DNA of 64,000 bases from Acidobacteria subdivision 2 bacterium RH1 MAG20 (GTDB lineage: Bacteria; Acidobacteriota; Terriglobia; Terriglobales; Acidobacteriaceae), in NCBI GenBank assembly GCA_002197545.1, contig NFUO01000081.1, positions 62,001 through 126,000 of the forward strand, given 5' to 3'. Position numbers and translations under genes: made by a program. This document shows, piece by piece, positions 33,313-44,826 of the stretch. The notes beneath the pieces are model-generated. The model was not told the origin of the DNA, did not search any database, and worked only from the letters and a program-made list of their open reading frames with translations. Numbering within the stretch: position 1 is the first letter of the stretch; every line of letters begins with the position of its first letter.

Positions 33313-36300
33313 ATGAGACTAAAGCAGCTTCGTTGGTTGATCGCGAGCGTCGTTTTTGGATTAGTTACAGTTCCCGTGTGGGGAGCTTCCTACTACACGC
33401 TTCGTCCCGACGATCCTGCGGCGGTCTATCTGACGCGAGGCAGTCACGGAGTGCATGGCGATGGCATCGCGGACGACAGCAATGCCATCCAGCAGGCCAT
33501 CGACAAAGTTCAGGAGACGACGAGGCAGGGCATTGTCTTCGTTCCCGAAGGCCGCTATCGCATCAGCAAAACTATCTTTGTGTGGCCTGGTATTCGGATT
33601 ATTGGTTACGGCGCAAATCGTCCAGTGTTTGTACTGGGGAAAGATACTCCGGGATTTCAGGAGGGGATGGGCTACATGGTTATGTTTACCGGTGGCCGAC
33701 CGGACCCGTCGCGTCGCGTGTCGCGTCGAGGTAGGCAGGTGATGGGGATTGTTCCGCCGAACGATCGCATCCCAGATGCGAGTCCCGGGACATTTTATTC
33801 CGCGATGAGCAATATCGATTTTGAAATTCAGGATGGTAATCCCGCTGCTGTCGGCATTCGCTTCCACGCGGCGCAGCATTGCTTTCTAACGCACATGGAT
33901 TTTCACATCGGTTCTGGCCTTGCGGGATTGCACGATGTCGGTAACGAAGCGGAGGGCCTGCATTTTTATGGAGGCCAGTACGGCATTATGACCAGAAAGC
34001 CTTCGCCGGGTTGGCAGTTCACTCTTCTGGATTCTACTTTTGAAGGACAGAGCAAAGCTGCGATCAAGGAGCATGAGGCTGGACTTACTTTAGTACGCGA
34101 TCATTTTAAGAATGTGCCTACAGCTATCTCGATCGATCCCGGTTATGCGGATGAGTTGTGGGTGAAGGATGCCCGCTTCGAAGATATTAGCGGCCCTGCC
34201 GTTGTGATCAGCAATGAGCATAATGGGCGAACCGAGGTTAATTTTGAGGATATTATCTGCCGCCATGTTCCTACTTTCGTAAGTTTCAGGGAGAGCGGAA
34301 AGAAACTGGATGGCGTGGGTGAGATGTATCAGGTCAAGGCTTTTACTCATGGACTTATTTTTGCCAAGGTCGGCGCTACTCCTGAGATAAAGACGACGTA
34401 TGAGACGAGCGTGCTCAAGACGCTTCCGGCTCCGGTTCCGACGGATATTCCGGCTGTACCTGCGCAGGATAGTTGGGTGAATGTGCATACGCTGGGAGTA
34501 AAAGGGGACGGCGCGACCGATGATACGGTTGCTATCAAAAATGCGATTGTGAAACACCGGACACTCTACTTTCCATCTGGACACTATATTGCTACCGACA
34601 CGATTATATTAAGGCCAGACACAGTGTTGATTGGGCTGAGTCCTACTACGACGCAGATTGATTTGCCGGATTCCACGCCGGGCTTCCAAGGACCGGGATC
34701 GCCAAAGGCTCTGCTGGAGGCGCCGCACGGTGGAACGAATATTGTGACCGGAATAGGGCTGTATACGAATGGGATAAACAGCAGGGCGGTCGGCGCGAAG
34801 TGGATGGCTAGTAAAGATTCCCTGATGGATGATGTCCGCTTTCTCGGAGGTCATGGGACATTTGGTCTCACGGGTTCGATCTATAACAACACGAACACCG
34901 CTGATTCGAATATCAAGCGCAAATGGGATAGCGAGTATCCGAGTCTGTGGGTCACAGATGGGGGCGGTGGGACGTTTGCAGATATCTGGACTCCGGTGAC
35001 GTTTGCGCAGGCGGGCATGTATATCTCGAATACGTCGACTTCGGGCCGTGTCTATGAGCTATCGAGCGAACATCATGTCCGCAATGAAATAAAGCTGGAC
35101 CACGCCTCTAACTGGCAGATTTATGCGCTGCAGACGGAAGAGGAGCATGGCGAAGGCCCATTTGCTCTGCCGCTTGCTATCGATAACTCGAACAACATTA
35201 CGATCGCTAACTACCATAGTTACCGTGTCGTTGGTAGTTATCAACCATTTCCATATGCAATTCGTGTGTCTAATTCGCACAATATACGGATGCGCAATAT
35301 CCATGTGTACAGCGACAGCAAGGTTTCGTTTGGCAACTCTGTTTTGATTGAACGGCCAGTCAACGTTGAAGTTCGAGATCGTGAGTTTGCTTCACTGACG
35401 ATTAACGATGGGGCGGCGGCAGTTAGTCCTGCCGGTCATGCGACTGTTCTAGCTGCTGGGGTGAAGGTAAAGAGACTGAGTACGGGATTCTTCAGTATTT
35501 CAGGCGCGGCGGTAAATAGTGATGGGCAGCTCTATTTTGTAGATGCGCATTGGCAGCGTATCTATAAGTGGTCTCCTGAGGTCAACAATTCCCTGATCGT
35601 CAGTGACAGCCCGCTATCGCCGGTGAATCTGGTATTCGATCAAGCAGGGAACCTGATGGTTACTTCATACGACGGCGATGGCACGGTTTATTCGTTCAAT
35701 CCGAACTTGCCGGAGGAGAACATCACGCTACTCAAGCCGCAACCTACTTTGCCCAGGCCGAATATGACTGCGGTTATCCCGGTGGATTATTGGCGCAGCG
35801 AAAATGATTTCACGCAAGCGATTCCAGTCCAGAAGCCATATCAGTATGTTTCGCCGGATGGGACGACTTTTATTCCTGCGGGCGAAGACTTTGTCAGCGG
35901 AGCGCTTTATTACGGGACCAAGATGGCCGATGTTATACGGGCGTTCGGGCTGGCGCGGGCTGTTCCGGGGCATCCGTTTTATATGAGCGATGAGTCGCAG
36001 GAGAAGACCTATGCTGCCAACGTGACCGCAGACGGGACGCTTGGCGACCTGAAACTCTTTGCGGAGCGAGGCGGTGAGAGTGTTGCGCAGGATGCGGAGG
36101 GAAATGTCTTTATCGCCACGGGCCAGATATTTGTCTACAACCCTGCCGGGAAGTTGATCGATACGATCGACGTTCCGGAGCGGCCGATCGATATTCTCTT
36201 CGGCGGGAAGGATGGGCGGACCTTGTTCATTCTCACGCACACTTCGCTTTATTCGGTGCAGACGCGTGTCAAAGGACTAGGCCTTATCGCGCACCGGTAA
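33313..36300 (+). CDS. GH55-like double beta-helix protein with C-terminal beta-propeller
   Basis: 995 residues, secreted (signal cut near V-W-G-A|S). Two pectate-lyase-3 type beta-helix modules are seen: one from about 27 (V-H-G-D-G-I-A-D-D-S-N-A-I-Q-Q-A-I) and a second from about 395 (G-V-K-G-D-G-A-T-D-D-T-V-A-I). Tandem modules of this type form GH55 exo-beta-1,3-glucanases. The C-terminal ~260 residues (V-N-S-D-G-Q-L-Y-F-V-D-A...N-L-V-F-D-Q-A-G-N-L) look like an SMP-30/NHL-type beta-propeller, an addition not found in classical GH55 enzymes. It lies 16 bp after the GH30 gene. The catalytic Glu cannot be assigned by eye. Confidence 0.75.
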   Translation: MRLKQLRWLIASVVFGLVTVPVWGASYYTLRPDDPAAVYLTRGSHGVHGDGIADDSNAIQQAIDKVQETTRQGIVFVPEGRYRISKTIFVWPGIRIIGYGANRPVFVLGKDTPGFQEGMGYMVMFTGGRPDPSRRVSRRGRQVMGIVPPNDRIPDASPGTFYSAMSNIDFEIQDGNPAAVGIRFHAAQHCFLTHMDFHIGSGLAGLHDVGNEAEGLHFYGGQYGIMTRKPSPGWQFTLLDSTFEGQSKAAIKEHEAGLTLVRDHFKNVPTAISIDPGYADELWVKDARFEDISGPAVVISNEHNGRTEVNFEDIICRHVPTFVSFRESGKKLDGVGEMYQVKAFTHGLIFAKVGATPEIKTTYETSVLKTLPAPVPTDIPAVPAQDSWVNVHTLGVKGDGATDDTVAIKNAIVKHRTLYFPSGHYIATDTIILRPDTVLIGLSPTTTQIDLPDSTPGFQGPGSPKALLEAPHGGTNIVTGIGLYTNGINSRAVGAKWMASKDSLMDDVRFLGGHGTFGLTGSIYNNTNTADSNIKRKWDSEYPSLWVTDGGGGTFADIWTPVTFAQAGMYISNTSTSGRVYELSSEHHVRNEIKLDHASNWQIYALQTEEEHGEGPFALPLAIDNSNNITIANYHSYRVVGSYQPFPYAIRVSNSHNIRMRNIHVYSDSKVSFGNSVLIERPVNVEVRDREFASLTINDGAAAVSPAGHATVLAAGVKVKRLSTGFFSISGAAVNSDGQLYFVDAHWQRIYKWSPEVNNSLIVSDSPLSPVNLVFDQAGNLMVTSYDGDGTVYSFNPNLPEENITLLKPQPTLPRPNMTAVIPVDYWRSENDFTQAIPVQKPYQYVSPDGTTFIPAGEDFVSGALYYGTKMADVIRAFGLARAVPGHPFYMSDESQEKTYAANVTADGTLGDLKLFAERGGESVAQDAEGNVFIATGQIFVYNPAGKLIDTIDVPERPIDILFGGKDGRTLFILTHTSLYSVQTRVKGLGLIAHR

Positions 36301-36359
36301 TGAGCAGTGATCCTTGCTGAAGTTGCGGAGTGTACTTGTAGTGCTTATAGTAAGACTGC

Positions 36360-37190
36360 GTGCCTGACCCTACTCCTTTGCCGCAACAATCTGCTCCTCG
36401 GATAGCGTTATCGCGGAGATTTTTTCGACGACTTAAAAATGGAATCTTGCAGCCCGATGCTGCTTACCGTCTCTATCTCAAGCTGAAGTTTGGGACGGGG
36501 TGGCCTACGATGAGGCGGGAGCTGCCGCTTCCCAATGGGGTGCTGAAGAGCCGGGCTGAGTGGCAGGAGGCGCTCACAAGGGCGAGGGCGGATCGTTTGC
36601 CGCTGCACCGTGGGGATGAGAAGAACTGGGACCATCTTGCTGCTGTGTTTGCCATTTTGGGTTCTACTTCAACCTCAGCGCGGGTGCTCGACGCGGGGGC
36701 AGAGTTTTACAGCAATGTGCTGCCGACGCTATTTGCTTATGGGTATCGCAATCTCTATGGGATCAATCTTTCGTTTACGGAAGAGGCGCGACGTGGCCCG
36801 ATTCGCTATCTGCCGGGTGATATTACTCGCTTGTCTTTTCCGGATGGCTACTTCGATGCCGTTAGCTGCATGAGCGTGATTGAGCATGGGGTTCCGCTGG
36901 AAGATTACTTCCGGGAGATGCATCGCGTGCTGAAGCCGGGAGGACTGCTGATTACTTCTACCGACTACTATCCCACGGCGATCGACACGCAAGGAAAGAT
37001 GGCGCATGAAGCTGCGATCAAGATTTTTACGAAGATGGAGATTCAGGAGATTCTGCGGCGGGCGATGCAGATTGGGTTCGAGAGCACGGGCGAGGTGGAT
37101 CTGGAGTGCAGCGAGCGGCCTGTTCGATGGGAACAGTTTGGACTGGAATATAGCTTTGTGATCTTTACGCTGCGGAAGAGAACGGCTTAA
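36360..37190 (+). CDS. Class I SAM-dependent methyltransferase
   Basis: 276 residues. The Rossmann core contains V-L-D-A-G-A-E-F-Y-S (motif I), G-D-I-T-R-L-S-F-P-D-G-Y-F-D-A-V-S-C-M-S-V-I-E-H and M-H-R-V-L-K-P-G-G-L-L-I-T. This is methyltransferase-11-like, with motif I altered from the usual G-x-G-x-G to G-A-E-F-Y. The GTG start at 36360 has no clear ribosome site, so the N-terminus is uncertain. It follows the GH55-like gene by 60 bp. A sugar or glycan target is possible given the adjacent glycosyltransferase. Confidence 0.75.
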   Translation: MPDPTPLPQQSAPRIALSRRFFRRLKNGILQPDAAYRLYLKLKFGTGWPTMRRELPLPNGVLKSRAEWQEALTRARADRLPLHRGDEKNWDHLAAVFAILGSTSTSARVLDAGAEFYSNVLPTLFAYGYRNLYGINLSFTEEARRGPIRYLPGDITRLSFPDGYFDAVSCMSVIEHGVPLEDYFREMHRVLKPGGLLITSTDYYPTAIDTQGKMAHEAAIKIFTKMEIQEILRRAMQIGFESTGEVDLECSERPVRWEQFGLEYSFVIFTLRKRTA

Positions 37191-37239
37191 CACCGAGCTG
37201 CACGGATTTCACCGATTAAAAACAGACAACAGCAAAGGC

Positions 37240-37300
37240 GAAATACAAGGGGTCTCTCCACTGCGGCGGCAAAAGCGCCGCCTTCGGTCGAGATGGCGCG
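37240..37300 (-). repeat. REP-like dispersed element, copy 3
   Basis: This reverse-orientation copy begins AAATACAAGGGGTCTCTCCACT and ends GGTCGAGATGGCGCG, enclosing GGCGGC-aaaagc-GCCGCC. It lies between the methyltransferase and glycosyltransferase genes. Confidence 0.75.
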
Positions 37301-37357
37301 GTTTTAGGATTGGGTCGAGATGATGGGTCTGATGGTGGTTCCCGGATTTGTAATGGC

Positions 37358-38323
37358 TTAGCTGGCGTTCTGGCGGTTGGCCCGGTGAGCTTTGGTGATG
37401 CTGCCTTTGATCTGGTTCCAGGTGACGACCCAGGGGACTAGCAGCGAGAAGATCAGGCGTGCGGCAAGGATGCGGAAGGTGGACTTTTGCAGGTTGCGCC
37501 AGTCGAGGCGGAAGGCGAAGTAGTTTTCGAGCGCGAGGATGCAGAGGAGCGGGATGGGGTTCCAGCGCAGGGCAATGATTGCCAGCACTTCGACGATGCA
37601 GCGGGCGGAGTTGCGGAACAGACGCGCGGGGCGGATGCCGAGAGCGCCGTCGGCGATGGCGTAGCTGGCGAGCTGGTGAAGGGCTGATCGTAGGGTGTGA
37701 CGAGGGCGGTAGAAGGCTTTGGCTCGCTCGACGAAGGCCGGAGTGACAAGCTTCCGTACCTTGACGTCGAAGAGCGTGTCTTCGCCCAGAAAGACGGTCT
37801 CGGGGAAGCCGCCTACGCGCTGCCAGAGCTCTTTGCGGAAGGCCATGGAGCGGGCGGTGCAGGATTTTGTGGGCTCGTTGGGATTGAGCTTGACGCCGAA
37901 GAAGGGGGCGGAGGCGATGTCCCAGACGGTAGGGGAGGCGGGGTCGAGGCAGGAGCCGCCGACGGAGTATTCGGCGGTACCGGCGAGGATGGGGGCGGTG
38001 AGATTGGCGAGCCAGTCCGGGCGGTAGGTGCAGCCGGCGTCGGCGCAGGCGACGATGTCGGATGTCGCAGCGGTGATGCCTACGTTGCGTCCGCGAGCGA
38101 TGGGGCCGGAGGAGTGTTTGAGGTTGCAGCTCTCGTCGCGGATGGGGATGAGGGTGGGATATTGCGATTTGGCGTTGAGCAGCCACTCCCAGGTGCCGTC
38201 GGCGGAGCCGCCATCGACGACGATGACCTCGGCAGGCATGAGGGTCTGGTCGGTGAGGCTCGCTACGAGGCTGGAGATGTCGTCCGCTTCGTTGAGGACG
38301 GTTGCTGCTACGCTGACTGCCAT
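37358..38323 (-). CDS. Family 2 glycosyltransferase
   Basis: 321 residues. The N-terminal GT-A fold shows V-A-A-T-V-L-N-E-A-D-D-I, D-G-G-S-A-D-G-T-W-E-W and A-C-A-D-A-G-C (the DxD-like region), with G-E-D-T-L-F-D at the distal site. The C-terminal ~80 residues hold membrane-associating helices. Such enzymes transfer sugars to lipid or surface polysaccharide. A large overlapping frame on the same strand is a shadow. Its start is 78 bp from the divergent dut gene. Confidence 0.87.
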   Translation of the reverse strand: MAVSVAATVLNEADDISSLVASLTDQTLMPAEVIVVDGGSADGTWEWLLNAKSQYPTLIPIRDESCNLKHSSGPIARGRNVGITAATSDIVACADAGCTYRPDWLANLTAPILAGTAEYSVGGSCLDPASPTVWDIASAPFFGVKLNPNEPTKSCTARSMAFRKELWQRVGGFPETVFLGEDTLFDVKVRKLVTPAFVERAKAFYRPRHTLRSALHQLASYAIADGALGIRPARLFRNSARCIVEVLAIIALRWNPIPLLCILALENYFAFRLDWRNLQKSTFRILAARLIFSLLVPWVVTWNQIKGSITKAHRANRQNAS

Positions 38324-38400
38324 ATTCCACTATTAACGCACAGCGGCAGCGGCCTTTTCGGTGACAATGGAGTGGCCCGCAAAATTTTGATTGAGAGAGC

Positions 38401-38889
38401 ATGTTGATGATTTCTGTTGCCGCGATGGAGTTGGAAGGTTTGCAGGGTGGCATTGGTTCGCCACGGATTAAAGTTTTGAAGCTGCATCCGGCGGCGCAGC
38501 TGCCACGGTACGCGCATACCGGAGTTTATGGTGACCTGGCTGCCGATGTTTATGCAATGGAGAGCGTGGCGATTGCCGCCGGGGCTACGGTGGCTGTGCC
38601 GACAGGGATTGCGATGGAGTTTCCATCGACGCATGGGGCGCTGGTGGAAGATCGGTCGGGGCTGGCAGTGCGTGGTGTGACGACGCTGGCCGGGGTGATC
38701 GATCCGGGGTATCGCGGCGAGTTGAAGGTGGTGGTGACGAATTTGAGCGCCGGGATCGTCGAGGTGAAGGCCGGGGAGCGGATTGCCCAGCTTCGCATTG
38801 TGCAGCGGATTGAGGCGCAGTTTGAGGAGGTTGCGGAGTTGGCGGAGGCTGCGCGAGGGGCAGCGGGGTTTGGGAGCACGGGGGCCTGA
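38401..38889 (+). CDS. dut: Deoxyuridine 5'-triphosphate nucleotidohydrolase
   Basis: 162 residues. The five trimeric-dUTPase motifs are visible: Y-G-D-L-A-A-D-V-Y-A, E-D-R-S-G-L-A, G-V-I-D-P-G-Y-R-G-E-L-K-V, G-E-R-I-A-Q-L-R-I and the Gly-rich C-terminal G-F-G-S-T-G. It hydrolyses dUTP to dUMP. The first residues (M-L-M-I-S-V-A-A-M) allow a few alternative starts. Its tail region is Ala/Glu-rich between motifs 4 and 5. Confidence 0.93.
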   Translation: MLMISVAAMELEGLQGGIGSPRIKVLKLHPAAQLPRYAHTGVYGDLAADVYAMESVAIAAGATVAVPTGIAMEFPSTHGALVEDRSGLAVRGVTTLAGVIDPGYRGELKVVVTNLSAGIVEVKAGERIAQLRIVQRIEAQFEEVAELAEAARGAAGFGSTGA

Positions 38890-38973
38890 AAGGCAGGGAA
38901 CAGGGCTCAGGGAACAGGGAACAGAACGTACCTGGCGTTTGTATACTCGTCTTTCTCCTGAAAGGAGGATGCT

Positions 38974-39885
38974 ATGACTGAGATAACGAAGGGTGGCAAC
39001 GCGGCGTGGCCGTCGCTGGTGTGGGAAGAGTGGGCAGCGACAGCCGATACGCTGCATATGTGGACGCAGATTGTGGGCAAGACGCGGCTGGCGCTGACTC
39101 CGCTGCAGAACCACTGGTGGAACGTCCCACTGTATGTGACGGCGCGTGGGCTGGGCACCTCGGCGATGCCCTATGGCGACGATGTGCTGGATATCGAGTT
39201 CGACTTTGTGGCACATGAGCTGCACTTCCGGCTGGGGTCGGGGAATACCCTTGCGATGAAACTGCGGGCGCAGACGGTGGCGGATTTTTATAAGGAGTAT
39301 CTCGGCTGCCTGGCTTCGCTGGGGGTTCCGGTGAAGATCGATCCGATGCCTTGCGAGCTGGCGAACCCAATCCGGTTCGACCTGGATACGGAGCATAAAT
39401 CGTACGACGCGGAGTATGCGCATCGGTTCTGGCAGGTACTGGTGGAGACGGAGAAGGTTTTTCGGCGGTTTGGAACGGGGTTTCTGGGGAAGGTAAGCCC
39501 GGTGCACTTCTTCTGGGGCAGCTTCGATATGGCGGTGACAAGGTTCTCCGGGCGACTGGCGCCTCCGCGGGCAGGGGCGGATTCGATTCAGCGGGAGGCC
39601 TACTCGCATGAGGTGATCAGCGCGGGATTCTGGCCGGGGAACGGAGGCTATGGGGTGGCGGCGTTTTATTGCTATGCGGCTCCGGTGCCGGAGGGACTGG
39701 CGGAGGCGAAGGTTCGCCCGGCGGCTGCGGGATGGGATAAGGCTTTGGGAGAGTTCATCTTCAAGTATGAGGATGTGCGGGCGCAGGCTTCGCCAGAGGA
39801 TGCGTTGATGGAGTTTTTAGAGAGCAGCTATGCGGCAGCAGCGGATGCGGCGAAGTGGGACAGGGCTGCGCTGGAACGGCAGTAA
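38974..39885 (+). CDS. DUF5996 family protein
   Basis: 303 residues. It begins W-P-S-L-V-W-E-E-W-A-A-T-A-D-T-L-H-M-W-T-Q-I-V and has N-H-W-W-N-V-P-L-Y-V, F-G-T-G-F-L-G-K-x-x-P-V-H-F-F-W-G-S-F-D and a Trp/Phe-rich C-terminus. This is the DUF5996 pattern; function is unknown. Strong ribosome site AAAGGAGG before ATG. Just upstream are short CAGGGAACAGGG repeats. Confidence 0.85.
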   Translation: MTEITKGGNAAWPSLVWEEWAATADTLHMWTQIVGKTRLALTPLQNHWWNVPLYVTARGLGTSAMPYGDDVLDIEFDFVAHELHFRLGSGNTLAMKLRAQTVADFYKEYLGCLASLGVPVKIDPMPCELANPIRFDLDTEHKSYDAEYAHRFWQVLVETEKVFRRFGTGFLGKVSPVHFFWGSFDMAVTRFSGRLAPPRAGADSIQREAYSHEVISAGFWPGNGGYGVAAFYCYAAPVPEGLAEAKVRPAAAGWDKALGEFIFKYEDVRAQASPEDALMEFLESSYAAAADAAKWDRAALERQ

Positions 39886-39962
39886 CTACGGGGCTTAGCG
39901 CGGTGTGAGGGCTCGGGGATAACGATGGCTTGCCGTACGTGCGACAATCTTAATAGCGAGCC

Positions 39963-42292
39963 ATGCCCAATACGCAAGTTCAGCACCCAGTTCAGACCCC
40001 CTCCCCAGCTACCATTACCCCGGCGCTGCTTAAGCAGCACAGTATTACGCCGGATGAGTACACGCGCATCGAAGCCGCGCTTGGACGCACGCCCAGCCTG
40101 ACCGAGCTGGGGATCTTCTCCGTGATGTGGTCGGAGCACTGCTCCTATAAGTCGTCGCGGGTGCATTTGAAGCGGCTGCCGACCAAGAGCGACCTAGTTG
40201 TACAGGGGCCGGGGGAGAACGCCGGAATCATCGATGTGGGCGATGGCTGGGCTTGCGCTTTTAAGATCGAATCGCACAATCACCCCTCATACATCGAGCC
40301 TTATCAGGGTGCAGCTACGGGTGTTGGTGGAATTCTCAGGGATATTTTTACGATGAATGCGCGGCCGCTGGCGGTGATGGATTCGCTGCGGTTTGGGCCT
40401 CTGGATGAGGCTGAGCCGGATGAGGCACTGCGGCGGAAGAATCATCAGGTGGCGACGGGAATTGTGCATGGTGTGGCTGGGTATGGGAACTGTTTTGGGG
40501 TTCCGAACCTTGGCGGCGAGACCCGGTTTGAGACCTGCTACTCGGGCAATCCGTTGCTGAATGCATTTGCGCTGGGGCTGGTGAAGCGCGACGAGATCTT
40601 TTACGCCAAAGCGACCGGCGTGGGCAATCCAGTGATCTACGTGGGTGCGAAGACGGGGCGCGATGGGATTCATGGCGCGACGATGGCTTCGGAGGAGTTT
40701 ACCGAAGGCTCGGAACAGAAGCGGCCCAACGTGCAGATGGGCGATCCGTTTATGGAGAAGCTGCTGCTGGAGGCCTGCCTCGAAGCGATGGCCACCGGAG
40801 CGGTGCTGGGGATTCAGGATATGGGCGCGGCGGGGCTGACGTGCTCGACCTGCGAGATGGGCGCTCGTGGCGATTTGGGATTGACCGTCGAGCTTGATCT
40901 GGTTCCGCAGCGCGAGACGGGGATGTCGAGCTACGAGATCATGCTTTCGGAGTCGCAGGAACGAATGCTGCTGGTGGCCGATAAGCCTCGGGCGCAGGAG
41001 GTCCTCGACGTCTTCACGAAGTGGGGGCTGGATGCTTCGATCGTCGGCACGGTAACGGCTGAGCCGAATATGCGGATTACGCAGCATGGGGAGCTGGTCG
41101 CCGATATTCCGAACAAGAGTTTAACCGATGATGCTCCGGTGTATCACCGTCCTGTCGGGACGTGGAAGGCTCCGGTGCCGCTTGATCCTCCGGCTGCGGT
41201 TCTGGAAGAGCTGAAAAAGCCTCGTGACTACACGGCCGACTTGAAGAAGCTGCTGGCGAGCGCGAATATCTGCGATAAGCGCTGGGTGTATGAGCAGTAC
41301 GACTCGATGGTGCAGACCAATACCGTGCAGGGGCCGGGTGGCGAGGCTGGCGTGATGCGCATCAAGGGAACGCAGCGCGGGTTGGCGATGGCTCTGGCGG
41401 GGAATGGTCGTTGGACTTATCTCGATCCTAAGCTGGGAGCGATGCACGCAGTCGCTGAGGCTGCAAGGAAGGTCGCTTGTACGGGAGCTAAGCCTGTGGC
41501 GGCTACGAACTGCCTGAACTTTGGGAATCCGGAGAAGCCTGAGATTATGGCGCAGCTTTCAAGCGCGATCGATGGGATCGCCGAGGCTTGTATTGCGCTG
41601 GGAACTCCGGTCACGGGCGGCAACGTTTCTTTGTATAACGAGACCAAGGGTGAGGGGATTTATCCGACTCCGGTGCTGGGGATTGTCGGGATTATTGAGG
41701 ATGTGACGAAGAGTGTCCCGAGCGGATTTCAGAAGGGCGGCGAGAGGATCATCGTTCTCTCAGCCAATGCATTCAGGGATGCTGGTGAGCGTCTGCTCGA
41801 ACAGTTTGGTTCATCGGATTATGCGAAGACGATTCTGCGTTCTTTCTGGGGCAGGCCGCCTCGGCTTGAGATCGCAGAAGAGGCAGAGTTGCACAAGTGC
41901 CTCGCTGCGCTGGCGGATGAGCGTTTGATTACTTCGGCAAGTGATGTTTCCGATGGCGGGATTGCGGTGACTCTGGCTAAGGCGTGTTTCGCTAAAGGAG
42001 TTGGAGCGGCGGTCAGTCTTGACCATATTGATGGGGATTCCATCGTTACGAAACTCTTCAACGAAGAAGCCAGCGTCGTTGTCGCGACATGCACGGATGC
42101 GGCTTTTGCACGTGTCACGGAGGTTTGCGGGCAATTCGGATCAGTCACTGCCCGCGATATCGGCACAACCGGCGGTAAGATGCTGGATATCTTTACATTG
42201 AATGGCTCTGCTGTTTCAGATTCCGTCTCCGCATTGAGGGCCGAATGGGCTGGCGCGCTGGACGCGCAGCTTGCGGAGGAGGTGGTGACGGC

Positions 42293-42296
<4 letters not shown>
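39963..42296 (+). CDS. purL: Phosphoribosylformylglycinamidine synthase subunit II
   Basis: 777 residues, of the separate-subunit type (B. subtilis-like size). It catalyses ATP-dependent FGAM formation, receiving ammonia from PurQ. The signature [12 protein letters not shown] lies near the N-terminus (about 58-69), followed by [13 protein letters not shown] and [11 protein letters not shown]. The tail ends with an ATGA overlap into purF. PurQ and PurS are not in the window. Confidence 0.96.
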
Positions 42297-43852
<1,556 letters not shown>

Positions 43853-43869
43853 ACCTTTTCCGAAAGTTG

Positions 43870-44754
43870 CTAGCGGTTTTCCTGTTCGGTGGGCTGCGGG
43901 CCAGTGAAGGGTGAGCAGCATATGGGGCCTGAGGGTTTGAACTCCATGAATTCGACCCGGGTGAGGTCGGGATCGAAGAGATTAAGCTGGACCTTGCCAT
44001 CGCGTCCGGTGTGGGTGTTGGCAGCGGTGCATTCGTGCGTAGTGCAGCCGTTGCGTGCAAGGGCCTGGATGGCGTCGGTCATGTGAGCCACGCCGAGAGA
44101 GATGTGGTTCATGCTGCCGAGTTGGTGGGGATTGGGACTGGAGCTACTGTTGAGCATGTATTCGATCCAGTCCGTGCCATCGGGGACCTGGCTGCTGACG
44201 TAGTCGATTTCTCCGTCCTTGCGTCCTCCGGACCAGTAGGGACGGAAGCCGAGAAGTTCGCGGTAGAAGTGGTCTTCGGCGGCACGGTCTTTGACCATGA
44301 AGCCGGTATGGATGATACGGCGCGCGGTGGCGCGGGGAGCGACAGCTTTTGATGATGCCGGGTGTTGCTGGACGAAGATGACGAGGTGGCCTTCGGGGTC
44401 GTGGACAGCGAAGCTCCCATTGTGCAGAGGTTGGTCGATGGCGACGGCGTGGGCTTTTAGGTAGCGTTGAAGCGCGGCGGCGTTGCGGGTCGTAAAGGCG
44501 ATGGCGGCGACACGGGATTGCGGCGCGGGAGCGGGGAGCGGGGCGACTTCAATCCATTGCGAGTCGTTGACCGCGTAGTGGTCGATGCCGTCTTTTTTGG
44601 TTTGATCGAAGCCTAGTTTGCCGTTGTAGAAGACTGTGGAAGCTGCCGGGTCAGCAGCGTACACGCGGACGAAGGCGATGCCGGTGATGGCGGGCCGCTG
44701 CTGCGCGTAGGCGAGGGGGACGAGGAGAAAGAGCAGCGCGGCGGCTTTTTTCAT
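43870..44754 (-). CDS. Secreted double VOC-domain protein
   Basis: 294 residues with a signal peptide (A-Y-A|Q-Q, near residue 17). Two vicinal-oxygen-chelate (glyoxalase-like) repeats follow: the first begins I-T-G-I-A-F-V-R-V-Y and the second H-T-G-F-M-V-K-D-R-A. A Pro-rich C-terminal tail ends C-C-S-P-F-T-G. VOC proteins act as dioxygenases, isomerases or resistance proteins. The exported form here is unusual, and the function is unknown. It is convergent with purF. Confidence 0.75.
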   Translation of the reverse strand: MKKAAALLFLLVPLAYAQQRPAITGIAFVRVYAADPAASTVFYNGKLGFDQTKKDGIDHYAVNDSQWIEVAPLPAPAPQSRVAAIAFTTRNAAALQRYLKAHAVAIDQPLHNGSFAVHDPEGHLVIFVQQHPASSKAVAPRATARRIIHTGFMVKDRAAEDHFYRELLGFRPYWSGGRKDGEIDYVSSQVPDGTDWIEYMLNSSSSPNPHQLGSMNHISLGVAHMTDAIQALARNGCTTHECTAANTHTGRDGKVQLNLFDPDLTRVEFMEFKPSGPICCSPFTGPQPTEQENR

Positions 44755-44826
44755 AGAACCGCCACTTTATTGGGCGCTCGGTGGAATGTCAATTTGAAGG
44801 CGCTCTCGGCACCAAGAGAATGGGGT

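Noticed and set aside
37209..38453. Large minus-strand open frame of about 414 codons
   Set aside because: It overlaps the glycosyltransferase gene in another frame and shows only Arg/Pro/His-rich composition from GC-rich codons, with no domain.
38890..38945. CAGGGAACAGGG repeats as a CRISPR-like or VNTR locus
   Set aside because: Only a few irregular short units, no spacers; simple local slippage.
38308..39609. 433-codon minus frame across dut and DUF5996
   Set aside because: Covers two well-supported plus-strand genes; Arg/Pro/His-rich without motifs.
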